Below, piece by piece: positions 33,762-39,640 of a stretch of 39,640 nucleotides of DNA; position 1 is the stretch's first letter, and every line of letters begins with the position of its first letter. The stretch is from positions 1 to 39,640 of the forward strand of contig NZ_JAAKZX010000079.1 of NCBI RefSeq assembly GCF_011045025.1. The letters run 5' to 3'. Position numbers and translations under genes: made by a program. The DNA comes from Streptomyces ureilyticus (GTDB taxonomy: Bacteria; Actinomycetota; Actinomycetes; Streptomycetales; Streptomycetaceae). The notes beneath the pieces were generated by a model that made no database searches, was not told the DNA's origin, and saw only the letters and a list, made by a program, of their open reading frames with translations.

Positions 33762-34871
33762 ATGTCGATGATCCGAGACCTGCGCGCCGCGGTCCGTCCC
33801 TCGCTGCGCAAGGACGGCGGCACGTATGACAGCACCCGCGAGGCCGGGACGAACTCGGCTGTCGTGGACTGCGCCATCTACCGGGACGGCGCCCGCGTCC
33901 CGTTCCCCGCCACCCTCACCCCGCACGAGGCGATGCTCCAGGTGCGCCGTGACGGCGGCTTCGCCTGGATCGGGCTGCACGAGCCCACGGAGGACGAATT
34001 CGCCGTCATCGCCCGCGAGTTCGGGCTGCACCCGCTCGCCGTCGAGGACGCGGTGCACGCCCACCAGCGGCCCAAGCTGGAGCGCTACGACGACACGCTC
34101 TTCACCGTCTTCAAGACCATCCACTACGTGGAGCACGACGAACTCACCGCCACCAGCGAGATCGTGGAGACCGGCGAGGTGATGTGTTTCACCGGCCGGG
34201 ACTTCTTCATCACCGTGCGGCACGGCGGGCAGGGCTCGCTGCGGGCGCTGCGGCACCGGCTGCAGGACGACCCCGAACTGCTCGCCAAGGGGCCGTCGGC
34301 TGTGCTGCACGCCATCTCCGACCATGTCGTCGACGGATACATCGCGGTGGCGGACGCCGTGCAGGACGACATCGACGAGGTCGAGACGGCGGTGTTCTCG
34401 CCGGGGCGCAAGGGCGGGACCGCGCGCGGTGTCGACTCGGCCCGGATCTACCAGCTCAAGCGTGAGGTACTGGAGTTCAAGCGGGCGGTGTCCCCGCTGA
34501 TGCGGCCCATGCAGCTGCTGAGCGAGCGGCCGATGCGGCTTGTGGACCCGGACATCCAGAAGTACTTCCGTGATGTCGCCGACCACCTCGCCCGGGTCCA
34601 GGAGCAGGTCGTCGGGTTCGACGAGCTGCTCAACTCGATCCTCCAGGCCAACCTCGCGCAGGCCTCGGTCGCGCAGAACGAGGACATGCGCAAGATCACG
34701 TCGTGGGCGGCGATCATCGCCGTACCGACGATGGTGTGTGGCGTCTACGGCATGAACTTCGACTACATGCCGGAGCTGCGCTGGAGGTTCGGCTACCCGC
34801 TGGTGCTGGGCATCACGGTGGGGATCTGCTTCACGATCCACCGCACGCTGAAGCGCAACGGGTGGCTGTGA
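33762..34871 (+). CDS. corA: CorA family magnesium/cobalt channel
   Basis: 369 residues. A large N-terminal cytoplasmic domain contains FAWIGLHEPTEDEFAVIAREFGLHPLAVEDAVHAHQRPKLE-type sequence (about 65-110) and GRDFFITVRHG. The long stalk helix carries VQDDIDEVETAVFS and YFRDVADHLARVQEQV. At the C-terminus TM1 ends in the signature YGMNFDYMPELRW, followed by TM2 and a basic tail RTLKRNGWL. The GMN motif forms the pore selectivity filter of the pentamer. ATG 33762 has AAGGAG 7 nt upstream; the longer frame from 33636 is not supported. The stop codon lies inside a 19-20-bp tandem repeat. A second Mg-related gene (36544) lies downstream. Confidence 0.95.
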   Translation: MSMIRDLRAAVRPSLRKDGGTYDSTREAGTNSAVVDCAIYRDGARVPFPATLTPHEAMLQVRRDGGFAWIGLHEPTEDEFAVIAREFGLHPLAVEDAVHAHQRPKLERYDDTLFTVFKTIHYVEHDELTATSEIVETGEVMCFTGRDFFITVRHGGQGSLRALRHRLQDDPELLAKGPSAVLHAISDHVVDGYIAVADAVQDDIDEVETAVFSPGRKGGTARGVDSARIYQLKREVLEFKRAVSPLMRPMQLLSERPMRLVDPDIQKYFRDVADHLARVQEQVVGFDELLNSILQANLAQASVAQNEDMRKITSWAAIIAVPTMVCGVYGMNFDYMPELRWRFGYPLVLGITVGICFTIHRTLKRNGWL

Positions 34872-34940
34872 GCGGGCTCGGACTGCGGTGAGCGGGCCGG
34901 ACTGGTGCGAGTGGGCCGGACTGGTACGAGTGGGCTGGAT
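34868..34940 (+). repeat. 19-20-bp tandem repeats spanning the corA stop codon
   Basis: About 3.8 imperfect units: 34868-34887, 34888-34906, 34907-34925 and 34926-34940, each like GTGAGCGGGCCGGACTGGT. The first contains the TGA of corA; the last runs into the -10 box of the next gene, so most of the intergenic gap is repeat. Confidence 0.88.
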
Positions 34941-34945
34941 ACCCT
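34940..34945 (+). promoter_or_regulatory. Candidate leaderless -10 box of the 34953 gene
   Basis: TACCCT, then exactly 7 nt, then ATG 34953. No ribosome site. Confidence 0.45.
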
Positions 34946-34952
34946 TGCTGCC

Positions 34953-35468
34953 ATGACGGATGAGCTGCTCGAGCAGGCCCTCGTCGAGGAGGCCACCAAG
35001 AAGTCCGCGCTCGTGTGGGTGCGGGGTGTGGGCGCAGCGGCGCCGGACCGGGCCCTGTGGCATGTGTGGTTCGACGGTGCGGTGTGCCTGGTCGGCGACG
35101 GGGGCGGTGAGCAGCCGTTGCCGGGGCTCGTCGACGGGGGCGAGGCGGTGGTGACCGTACGCAGCAAGGACAAGGGCGGGCGGCTTGTGTCCTGGGCGGC
35201 GAAGGTCGTGGAGCTGGCTTCCCGGTCCCCCGAGTGGGACGCCGCGGTCGGCGAGCTGAAGGGCAAGCGGCTGAACGCGCCGGATGGGGAGGCGATGACT
35301 GAGCGGTGGGCTCGGGAGTGCCGGGTGCTCCGCTTGGTGCCGACGGGGGGTACGGCGCCGCTGCCGGACGGCTCGCTCGCGGCCGTGCCGGCGCCTTCGC
35401 CGGCGATTACGCGTCAGCCGGCCCCGGCGGGGGTGCATCGGCTGCTGTTCCGCAAGAAGCGACGCTAG
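34953..35468 (+). CDS. Hypothetical protein of unknown function
   Basis: 171 residues, no family recognised. It looks like a compact soluble domain: LLEQALVEEATKKSALVWVRG, ALWHVWFDGAVCLVGDGGGEQPLPGLVDGGEAVVTVRSKDKGGRLVSWAAKVVEL, then AAVGELKGKRLNAPD and ERWARECRVLRLVPTG. The beta-rich WHVWFDG...VTVRSKD portion suggests a small-barrel or flavin-reductase-like (pyridoxamine-oxidase-like) fold, but this is only an impression. The C-terminus is Pro-rich and ends RLLFRKKRR. ATG 34953 is supported by the leaderless signature. Located between corA and the LppX-like lipoprotein gene; a dispersed repeat separates it from the latter. Confidence 0.75.
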   Translation: MTDELLEQALVEEATKKSALVWVRGVGAAAPDRALWHVWFDGAVCLVGDGGGEQPLPGLVDGGEAVVTVRSKDKGGRLVSWAAKVVELASRSPEWDAAVGELKGKRLNAPDGEAMTERWARECRVLRLVPTGGTAPLPDGSLAAVPAPSPAITRQPAPAGVHRLLFRKKRR

Positions 35469-35492
35469 GCGTGGGCAGGTCCGTTTTAGGCC

Positions 35493-35568
35493 GCGGGTGC
35501 GTCGTGGCTGGTAGCGCCCGCGCGGCGGAGCCGCAAATTGATACAGCCCCGCGCCCCTGACGGGGCGC
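35493..35568 (-). repeat. Dispersed two-hairpin intergenic repeat, copy B
   Basis: Reverse-complement relative of 24897-24974. It keeps the 7-bp stem GCGCCCC/GGGGCGC (35551-35557, 35562-35568), the GCGGCTCCGCCGC hairpin, and the GCGGGCGC-CAGCCAC-GACGCACCCGC tail with few differences. It again lies between convergent stops (35468 and 35579). Confidence 0.88.
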
Positions 35569-35578
35569 TCGTGAACCC

Positions 35579-36355
35579 TTACGACTCCGGTAGCTGTTGC
35601 CCGTAGTCCACCATCTCGTTCTTCGCCGGTTCTTCCAGGGGGAAGTCCTTGCCCCAGTCCGTCAGGCGGATCGTTCCCGCGTTGCCTGCCCGGGCCAGGA
35701 GTAGGGGGTAGGGCTTGCCCTCCAGGGAGACGTCCAGGGTGCCGCCTGAGCCCTTGTCGCCGGTGATGCGGATGGTGCGGATGCCGAAGCGTTCGTGGTG
35801 GCCGTCCGTGGCGAGGGTGCCGTGGAGGGTGAGGAGGCCGTCCAGGAGTACGTCCTTGTCGGTGAAACCGGTGAAGCGCTGGTAGGCGGGGTCGCCCTGC
35901 GGGACCTTCACGTACATGCCCTCGAGCTTTTCGGCGGCCTCCGCGTCCGCGTCGCTGTTCTTGCCTCCGCTGCCCTCGGCGTCCTTGTCGTCCTCGTCCG
36001 CCCAGAAATCCGCGTCGGCCTTCAAGAACAGGTGCTCACCGACCCGCAGCAGCCGGAAGGTCGTGTCCTGTGTGGTGACGGAACCGGTGCCGCCGTCGGC
36101 CTTGAGGCGCATGTCGAGCTTGTACGTACGGCCGTTGCTGACGACCGAGCCGGAGAGGTGGACCGTGTTCGCACCCCGGGCCGCCTTGTTCGTCCTGGCC
36201 TGGATCTCGTCGGCGGGGAGCTTGCCGACCCCGTTGGTGCCCGCGTTCGGGTCCTCGCCGCCGCACCCCGTCAGTCCTGTCCCCGTCACGACCAGTGCGC
36301 ACATCGCGCTGATGAGTGCGGCCCGGTGGCTACGGCCCTGGGGAATTGCGGTCAC
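35579..36355 (-). CDS. LppX/LprAFG-like lipoprotein
   Basis: 258 residues. The signal peptide HRAALISAMCALVVTGTGLTGC ends in lipobox LTGC, placing the protein on the outer face of the membrane. The mature part follows the LppX_LprAFG pattern (LolA-like half-barrel that holds a lipid): NTVHLSGSVVSNGRTYKLDMRL, GSVTTQDTTFRLLRVGEHLFLKADADFW, EGMYVKVPQGDP, then GIRTIRITGDKG and YPLLLARAGNAGTIRLTDWG. An acidic insertion (DEDDKDAEGSGGKNSDADAE) splits two strands. GTG 36355 is preferred, with GAGAGG upstream; the frame reaches 36388. Divergent from the MgtE_N/CBS gene. Confidence 0.85.
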   Translation of the reverse strand: MTAIPQGRSHRAALISAMCALVVTGTGLTGCGGEDPNAGTNGVGKLPADEIQARTNKAARGANTVHLSGSVVSNGRTYKLDMRLKADGGTGSVTTQDTTFRLLRVGEHLFLKADADFWADEDDKDAEGSGGKNSDADAEAAEKLEGMYVKVPQGDPAYQRFTGFTDKDVLLDGLLTLHGTLATDGHHERFGIRTIRITGDKGSGGTLDVSLEGKPYPLLLARAGNAGTIRLTDWGKDFPLEEPAKNEMVDYGQQLPES

Positions 36356-36477
36356 GGGTGGGAGCACCTCTCGTTCGGGAGTCCTCAACGGCGTACGGCA
36401 GCGTACCTGTGCCGTCCACGCACTCCGGAGGCAGTCCGTCCAGGTCCGCCACCGGGGCGGGTCCAGTCGGGACGGGC

Positions 36478-36483
36478 TAGCCT
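36478..36483 (+). promoter_or_regulatory. Candidate -10 box of the MgtE_N/CBS gene
   Basis: TAGCCT, the hexamer also found upstream of adnB and the 28618 gene. Here it would give a leader of about 55 nt, and the gene has a strong ribosome site instead. Confidence 0.4.
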
Positions 36484-36543
36484 GAAGCCCGCAAATACGG
36501 ATATGTCGATAAGGGAACGGTGAGCAGGGAGGAGGTGCGCGGC

Positions 36544-37830
36544 ATGGCCGCAGGCGCTCCCCGGATCTTCGTCTCGCACCTCTCAGGTGTCGCCGTCTTC
36601 GACCCGAACGGCGACCAGGTGGGCCGGGTGCGCGATCTCGTCGCCATGCTGCGGGTCGGGCAGCGCCCGCCCCGGCTGCTCGGCCTCGTCGTCGAGCTGT
36701 CGACGCGCCGGCGCATCTTCCTGCCCATGACGCGGGTGACCGGCATCGAGTCGGGCCAGGTCATCACCACCGGTGTCCTGAACGTACGGCGCTTCGAGCA
36801 GCGGCCCACCGAGCGGCTCGTCATCGGGGAACTGCTCGACCGGCGCGTACACCTCGTCGAGACCGACGAGGAGGTGACGGTCCTGGATGTGTCGGTCCAG
36901 CAGCTGCCGGCCCGCCGCGACTGGGAGATCGACCGGGTCTTCGTACGCAAGGGGAAGGGCGGCACCTTCCGGCGGTCGAAGGGAGAGACGCTGACCGTCG
37001 AGTGGTCCGCCGTGACCGGGTTCTCGCTCGAGGAGCAGGGGCAGGGCGCCGAGAGTCTCCTCGCCACCTTCGAGCAGTTGCGCCCGGCCGACCTCGCGAA
37101 CGTACTGCACCACCTCTCGTCCAAGCGGCGCGCGGAGGTTGCCGCGGCCCTCAACGACGACCGGCTCGCCGATGTCCTCGAGGAACTGCCCGAGGACGAC
37201 CAGATCGAGATCCTCGGCAAGCTCAAGGAAGAGCGCGCCGCCGACGTCCTGGAGGCGATGGACCCCGACGACGCGGCCGACCTGCTGGCCGAGCTGCCGG
37301 AGGAGGACAAGGAGAGGCTGCTCACGCTGATGCGCCCGGACGAGGCGGCGGACGTACGGCGGCTGATGGCGTACGAGGAGCGGACGGCCGGCGGTCTGAT
37401 GACCACCGAGCCGATCGTGCTGCAGCCGGACGCGACGGTCGCCGACGCGCTGGCCCGGGTCCGCAACCCCGACCTCTCCCCCGCGCTGGCCGCCCAGGTG
37501 TACGTGTGCCGCCCGCCCGACGAGACGCCGACCGGCAAGTACCTCGGCACCGTGCACTTCCAGCGGCTGCTGCGCGACCCTCCGTACACGCTGGTCAGCG
37601 CGCTTCTCGACGATGATCTCCAGGCGCTCCGACCGGAGGACCCGCTGCAGGTGGTGGCCGGCTTCTTCGCGACGTACGACATGGTCGCGGCGCCCGTGGT
37701 CGACGAGAGCGGGTCGCTGCTCGGCGCGGTGACCGTGGACGACGTACTCGACCACATGCTGCCCGAGGACTGGCGCGAGACGGAGTTCCACCTGGACGTG
37801 GAGGCTCAGGGGGTCTCGCATGGCTCCTGA
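36544..37830 (+). CDS. Soluble PRC-barrel / MgtE_N / CBS protein
   Basis: 428 residues with no transmembrane helix. The N-terminal 170 residues look like PRC-barrel type beta domains (FDPNGDQVGRVRDLVAML, RIFLPMTRVTGIE). An MgtE N-terminal superhelix follows: LRPADLANVLHHLSSKRRAEVAAALND, LADVLEELPEDDQIEIL, AADVLEAMDPDDAADLLAELPEEDKERLL and MRPDEAADVRRLMAYEERTAGGLMT. Two CBS repeats end the protein (TEPIVLQPDATVADALARV; AAPVVDESGSLLGAVTVDDVLDHML). This is the Mg2+-sensing cytosolic half of MgtE without the channel, so a regulatory role is likely. ATG 36544 has GGGAGGAGG 8 nt upstream and is preferred over GTG 36520. Overlaps the DUF1003 gene by 11 bp. Confidence 0.9.
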   Translation: MAAGAPRIFVSHLSGVAVFDPNGDQVGRVRDLVAMLRVGQRPPRLLGLVVELSTRRRIFLPMTRVTGIESGQVITTGVLNVRRFEQRPTERLVIGELLDRRVHLVETDEEVTVLDVSVQQLPARRDWEIDRVFVRKGKGGTFRRSKGETLTVEWSAVTGFSLEEQGQGAESLLATFEQLRPADLANVLHHLSSKRRAEVAAALNDDRLADVLEELPEDDQIEILGKLKEERAADVLEAMDPDDAADLLAELPEEDKERLLTLMRPDEAADVRRLMAYEERTAGGLMTTEPIVLQPDATVADALARVRNPDLSPALAAQVYVCRPPDETPTGKYLGTVHFQRLLRDPPYTLVSALLDDDLQALRPEDPLQVVAGFFATYDMVAAPVVDESGSLLGAVTVDDVLDHMLPEDWRETEFHLDVEAQGVSHGS

Positions 37831-38398
37831 GCGCGACCCCCGCGAGCGGGTACCGATGGGCGTCACCGCACGCCCGCGCATCCGGCTCGACCAGCCCCTG
37901 CCGCCGCGCCGCAGGCTGGTGCCCGAGTGGGACCCGGAGGCCTTCGGGAAGCTGTCGGAGCGGATCGCGCGGTTCATCGGCACCGGGCGGTTCCTCGTCT
38001 GGATGACCGTCGTCATCATCGTGTGGGTCCTGTGGAACGTCGCGGCGCCCAGCGGCCTGCGTTTCGACGAGTTCCCGTTCATCTTCCTCACCCTGATGCT
38101 CTCGCTCCAGGCCTCGTACGCCGCCCCGCTCATCCTGCTCGCGCAGAACCGGCAGGACGACCGCGACCGGGTCAATCTCGAACAGGACCGCAAGCAGAAC
38201 GAGCGGTCGATCGCGGACACCGAGTATCTGACCCGCGAGATCGCCGCGCTGCGCGCCGGTCTCGGTGAGGTCGCCACCCGCGACTGGATCCGCTCCGAAC
38301 TCGAGGACCTGGTCAGGGAGCTGGACGAGCGGAGGCTCGACGGACGGGTCGTATTCCCGGCGGAACAACCGCGCGGACGTGACGTAGGCGACCGCTGA
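37820..38398 (+). CDS. DUF1003 membrane protein
   Basis: 192 residues. Two hydrophobic helices, FLVWMTVVIIVWVLWNV and FPFIFLTLMLSLQASYAAPLILLAQNRQ, form the DUF1003 core with the family's typical PFIFLTLMLSLQASYAAPLILL sequence. A charged C-terminal helix follows (DDRDRVNLEQDRKQNERSIADTEYLTREIAAL), likely a coiled coil in the cytoplasm. The start overlaps the MgtE_N/CBS gene by 11 bp and has AGGGGG 5-6 nt upstream, so the two are translationally linked and probably act together. The pair, followed by mrp, recalls Rv1232c-Rv1229c. Molecular function unknown. Confidence 0.9.
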   Translation: MAPERDPRERVPMGVTARPRIRLDQPLPPRRRLVPEWDPEAFGKLSERIARFIGTGRFLVWMTVVIIVWVLWNVAAPSGLRFDEFPFIFLTLMLSLQASYAAPLILLAQNRQDDRDRVNLEQDRKQNERSIADTEYLTREIAALRAGLGEVATRDWIRSELEDLVRELDERRLDGRVVFPAEQPRGRDVGDR

Positions 38399-38428
38399 AG
38401 GGCTTTTCGGGGGTGGGTGAAAGCGCCG

Positions 38429-38434
38429 TACCAT
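38429..38434 (+). promoter_or_regulatory. Candidate leaderless -10 box of mrp
   Basis: TACCAT, then exactly 7 nt, then ATG 38442. No ribosome site precedes the ATG. Confidence 0.5.
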
Positions 38435-38441
38435 CGTTCGT

Positions 38442-39575
38442 ATGGCTACGGAAGACGCGGTGCGCGCAGCGCTGGCGACGGTGAACGACCCCGAGATCCA
38501 GCGACCCATCACCGAGCTGGGGATGGTCAAATCGGTGGAGATCGGGGCGGATGGTGCGGTCGCGGTCACCGTGTACCTGACGGTCTCCGGCTGCCCCATG
38601 CGCCAGACGATCACGGACAATGTGACGAGGGCGGTCGAGGCGGTCGACGGTGTCACGCGCGTCGACGTCACGCTGGACGTGATGAGCGACGAGCAGCGCC
38701 GCGAGCTGGCGTCCACGCTGCGCGGCGGGCAGGCCGAGCGCGAGGTCCCGTTCGCCAAGCCGGGCTCGCTCACACGCGTGTACGCGGTCGCCTCCGGCAA
38801 GGGCGGCGTCGGCAAGTCGTCGGTGACCGTGAACCTGGCGGCGGCGATGGCGGCGGACGGCCTGAAGGTCGGTGTCGTGGACGCCGACATCTACGGCCAC
38901 TCCGTGCCCCGCATGCTGGGCAGCGACGGGAGTCCGACCCAGGTCGAGAACATGATCATGCCGCCGTCGGCGAACGGCGTGAAGGTCATCTCGATCGGCA
39001 TGTTCACCCCGGGCAACACACCGGTCGTCTGGCGCGGCCCGATGCTCCACCGCGCACTGCAACAGTTCCTGGCGGACGTGTACTGGGGCGACCTGGACGT
39101 CCTCCTCATGGACCTCCCGCCGGGCACGGGCGACATCGCGATCTCCGTCGCACAGCTGGTGCCGAACGCCGAGATCCTGATCGTGACGACGCCCCAGCTG
39201 GCCGCCGCGGAGGTCGCCGAGCGGGCCGGTTCGATCGCCGTCCAGACGCATCAGAAGATCGTGGGCGTGGTGGAGAACATGTCCGGTCTGCCCTGCCCGC
39301 ACTGCGGCGAGATGGTCGACGTCTTCGGCACGGGCGGCGGCCAGGCGGTCGCCGACGGCCTGACCCGGACGACCGGCGCGACGGTTCCCGTGCTGGGCAG
39401 CATCCCGATCGACGTCCGCCTCCGCGAGGGCGGCGACGAGGGCAAGCCGGTCGTCCTGACCGACCCCGACTCCCCGGCGGGCACGGCCCTGCGCTCGATC
39501 GCGGGCAAGCTCGGGGGACGGCAGCGGGGGCTGTCGGGCATGTCGCTGGGGATCACTCCGCGCAACAAGTTCTGA
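38442..39575 (+). CDS. mrp: Mrp/ApbC-type Fe-S cluster carrier ATPase
   Basis: 377 residues. The N-terminal MIP18 (DUF59) domain covers about residues 5-90 (LATVNDPEIQRPITELGMV, TVSGCPMRQTI). The P-loop NTPase has the deviant Walker A SGKGGVGKSS (about 118-127), VVDADIYGHSVPRMLG, LLMDLPPGTGD and IVTTPQLAAAEVAERA. CPHC near residue 285 is the cluster-bridging pair in the dimer. Such proteins receive a [4Fe-4S] cluster and pass it to target enzymes. ATG 38442 fits the leaderless pattern. It lies 43 bp after the DUF1003 gene, so it may also be read from the upstream operon. A 25-bp palindromic terminator follows. Confidence 0.95.
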   Translation: MATEDAVRAALATVNDPEIQRPITELGMVKSVEIGADGAVAVTVYLTVSGCPMRQTITDNVTRAVEAVDGVTRVDVTLDVMSDEQRRELASTLRGGQAEREVPFAKPGSLTRVYAVASGKGGVGKSSVTVNLAAAMAADGLKVGVVDADIYGHSVPRMLGSDGSPTQVENMIMPPSANGVKVISIGMFTPGNTPVVWRGPMLHRALQQFLADVYWGDLDVLLMDLPPGTGDIAISVAQLVPNAEILIVTTPQLAAAEVAERAGSIAVQTHQKIVGVVENMSGLPCPHCGEMVDVFGTGGGQAVADGLTRTTGATVPVLGSIPIDVRLREGGDEGKPVVLTDPDSPAGTALRSIAGKLGGRQRGLSGMSLGITPRNKF

Positions 39576-39580
39576 CGTCG

Positions 39581-39630
39581 GTACGAGGGTGGGGGCGCCG
39601 TCTCGCGAGACGGCGCCCCCACCCTCGTAC
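39581..39630 (+). terminator. Perfect 25-bp palindrome, terminator after mrp
   Basis: 39581-39605 is followed without a gap by its exact complement at 39606-39630 (arm begins GTACGAGGGTGGGGGCGCCG). It starts 6 bp after the mrp stop. A few bases at the centre must stay unpaired when it folds. There is no U-tract. It is probably bidirectional for a convergent gene beyond the window. Confidence 0.9.
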
Positions 39631-39640
39631 TGTCTAGACG

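Noticed and set aside
33696..35438. Minus-strand frame of 580 residues over corA
   Set aside because: Shadow of CorA and the next gene; no recognisable domain.

Overview
The window is a GC-rich stretch of actinobacterial chromosome, almost certainly Streptomyces. Coding sequence has strongly G/C-biased third positions, GTG starts are common, terminators are strong hairpins without U-tracts, and the gene set is typical of the genus. From memory, gene order follows the S. coelicolor SCO5156-SCO5184 region. It also contains two blocks whose order matches Mycobacterium tuberculosis: AdnB/AdnA, MGMT-like, MoeZ, DUF3152, TetR, DUF3107, ferritin-like, DEAD helicase (Rv3201c-Rv3211), and CBS/MgtE_N protein, membrane protein, Mrp (Rv1232c-Rv1229c). 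There is no rRNA, tRNA, CRISPR array, prophage or insertion sequence that I can see.

Layout. 1-6528 (-): two UvrD-type helicase-nucleases, an AdnA/AdnB-like pair for double-strand-break end resection; the second is cut by the window edge. 6786-7151 (-): alkyltransferase-like protein. 7313-10138 (+): large membrane protein joining a degenerate kinase-like domain to a YbhN/LPG-synthase flippase domain. 10287-13507 (+): two paralogous lipoprotein tripeptidyl-peptidase-like hydrolases. 13594-14772 (-): MoeZ sulfur-transfer adenylyltransferase. 14836-19798 (-): a tightly packed operon of PelF-like glycosyltransferase, polytopic membrane protein, sugar-nucleotide epimerase and spherulin-4 family protein, which I read as a candidate exopolysaccharide locus. 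19996-22625 (-): DUF3152 zincin and alpha/beta hydrolase. 22827-24835 (+): small acidic protein, TetR regulator, DUF3107 protein, small membrane protein. 25003-25740 (-): ferritin-like protein. 26125-28497 (+): DEAD-box RNA helicase with a basic repeat tail and an apparent CTG start. 28618-31788: alpha/beta hydrolase, NYN nuclease, a 50-residue conserved-looking small protein, PHP phosphoesterase. 31872-33234 (-): zinc-ribbon protein and SUFU-like protein. 33762-39575: CorA magnesium transporter, unknown protein, LppX-like lipoprotein (-), soluble MgtE_N/CBS protein, DUF1003 protein and Mrp Fe-S carrier ATPase.

Most of the window is chromosomal core. The most interesting parts are: the Pel/galactosaminogalactan-like operon with a 15-codon ORF in front of the epimerase; the DEAD-box gene whose only sensible start is CTG, overlapping the stop of an upstream 77-codon ORF; a recurring leaderless-promoter signature (TANNNT, 6-7 nt, start codon) at seven genes; the long corA leader with tandem palindromes and a short ORF; a two-hairpin repeat present twice between convergent genes; and short tandem duplications that begin at or just after stop codons.
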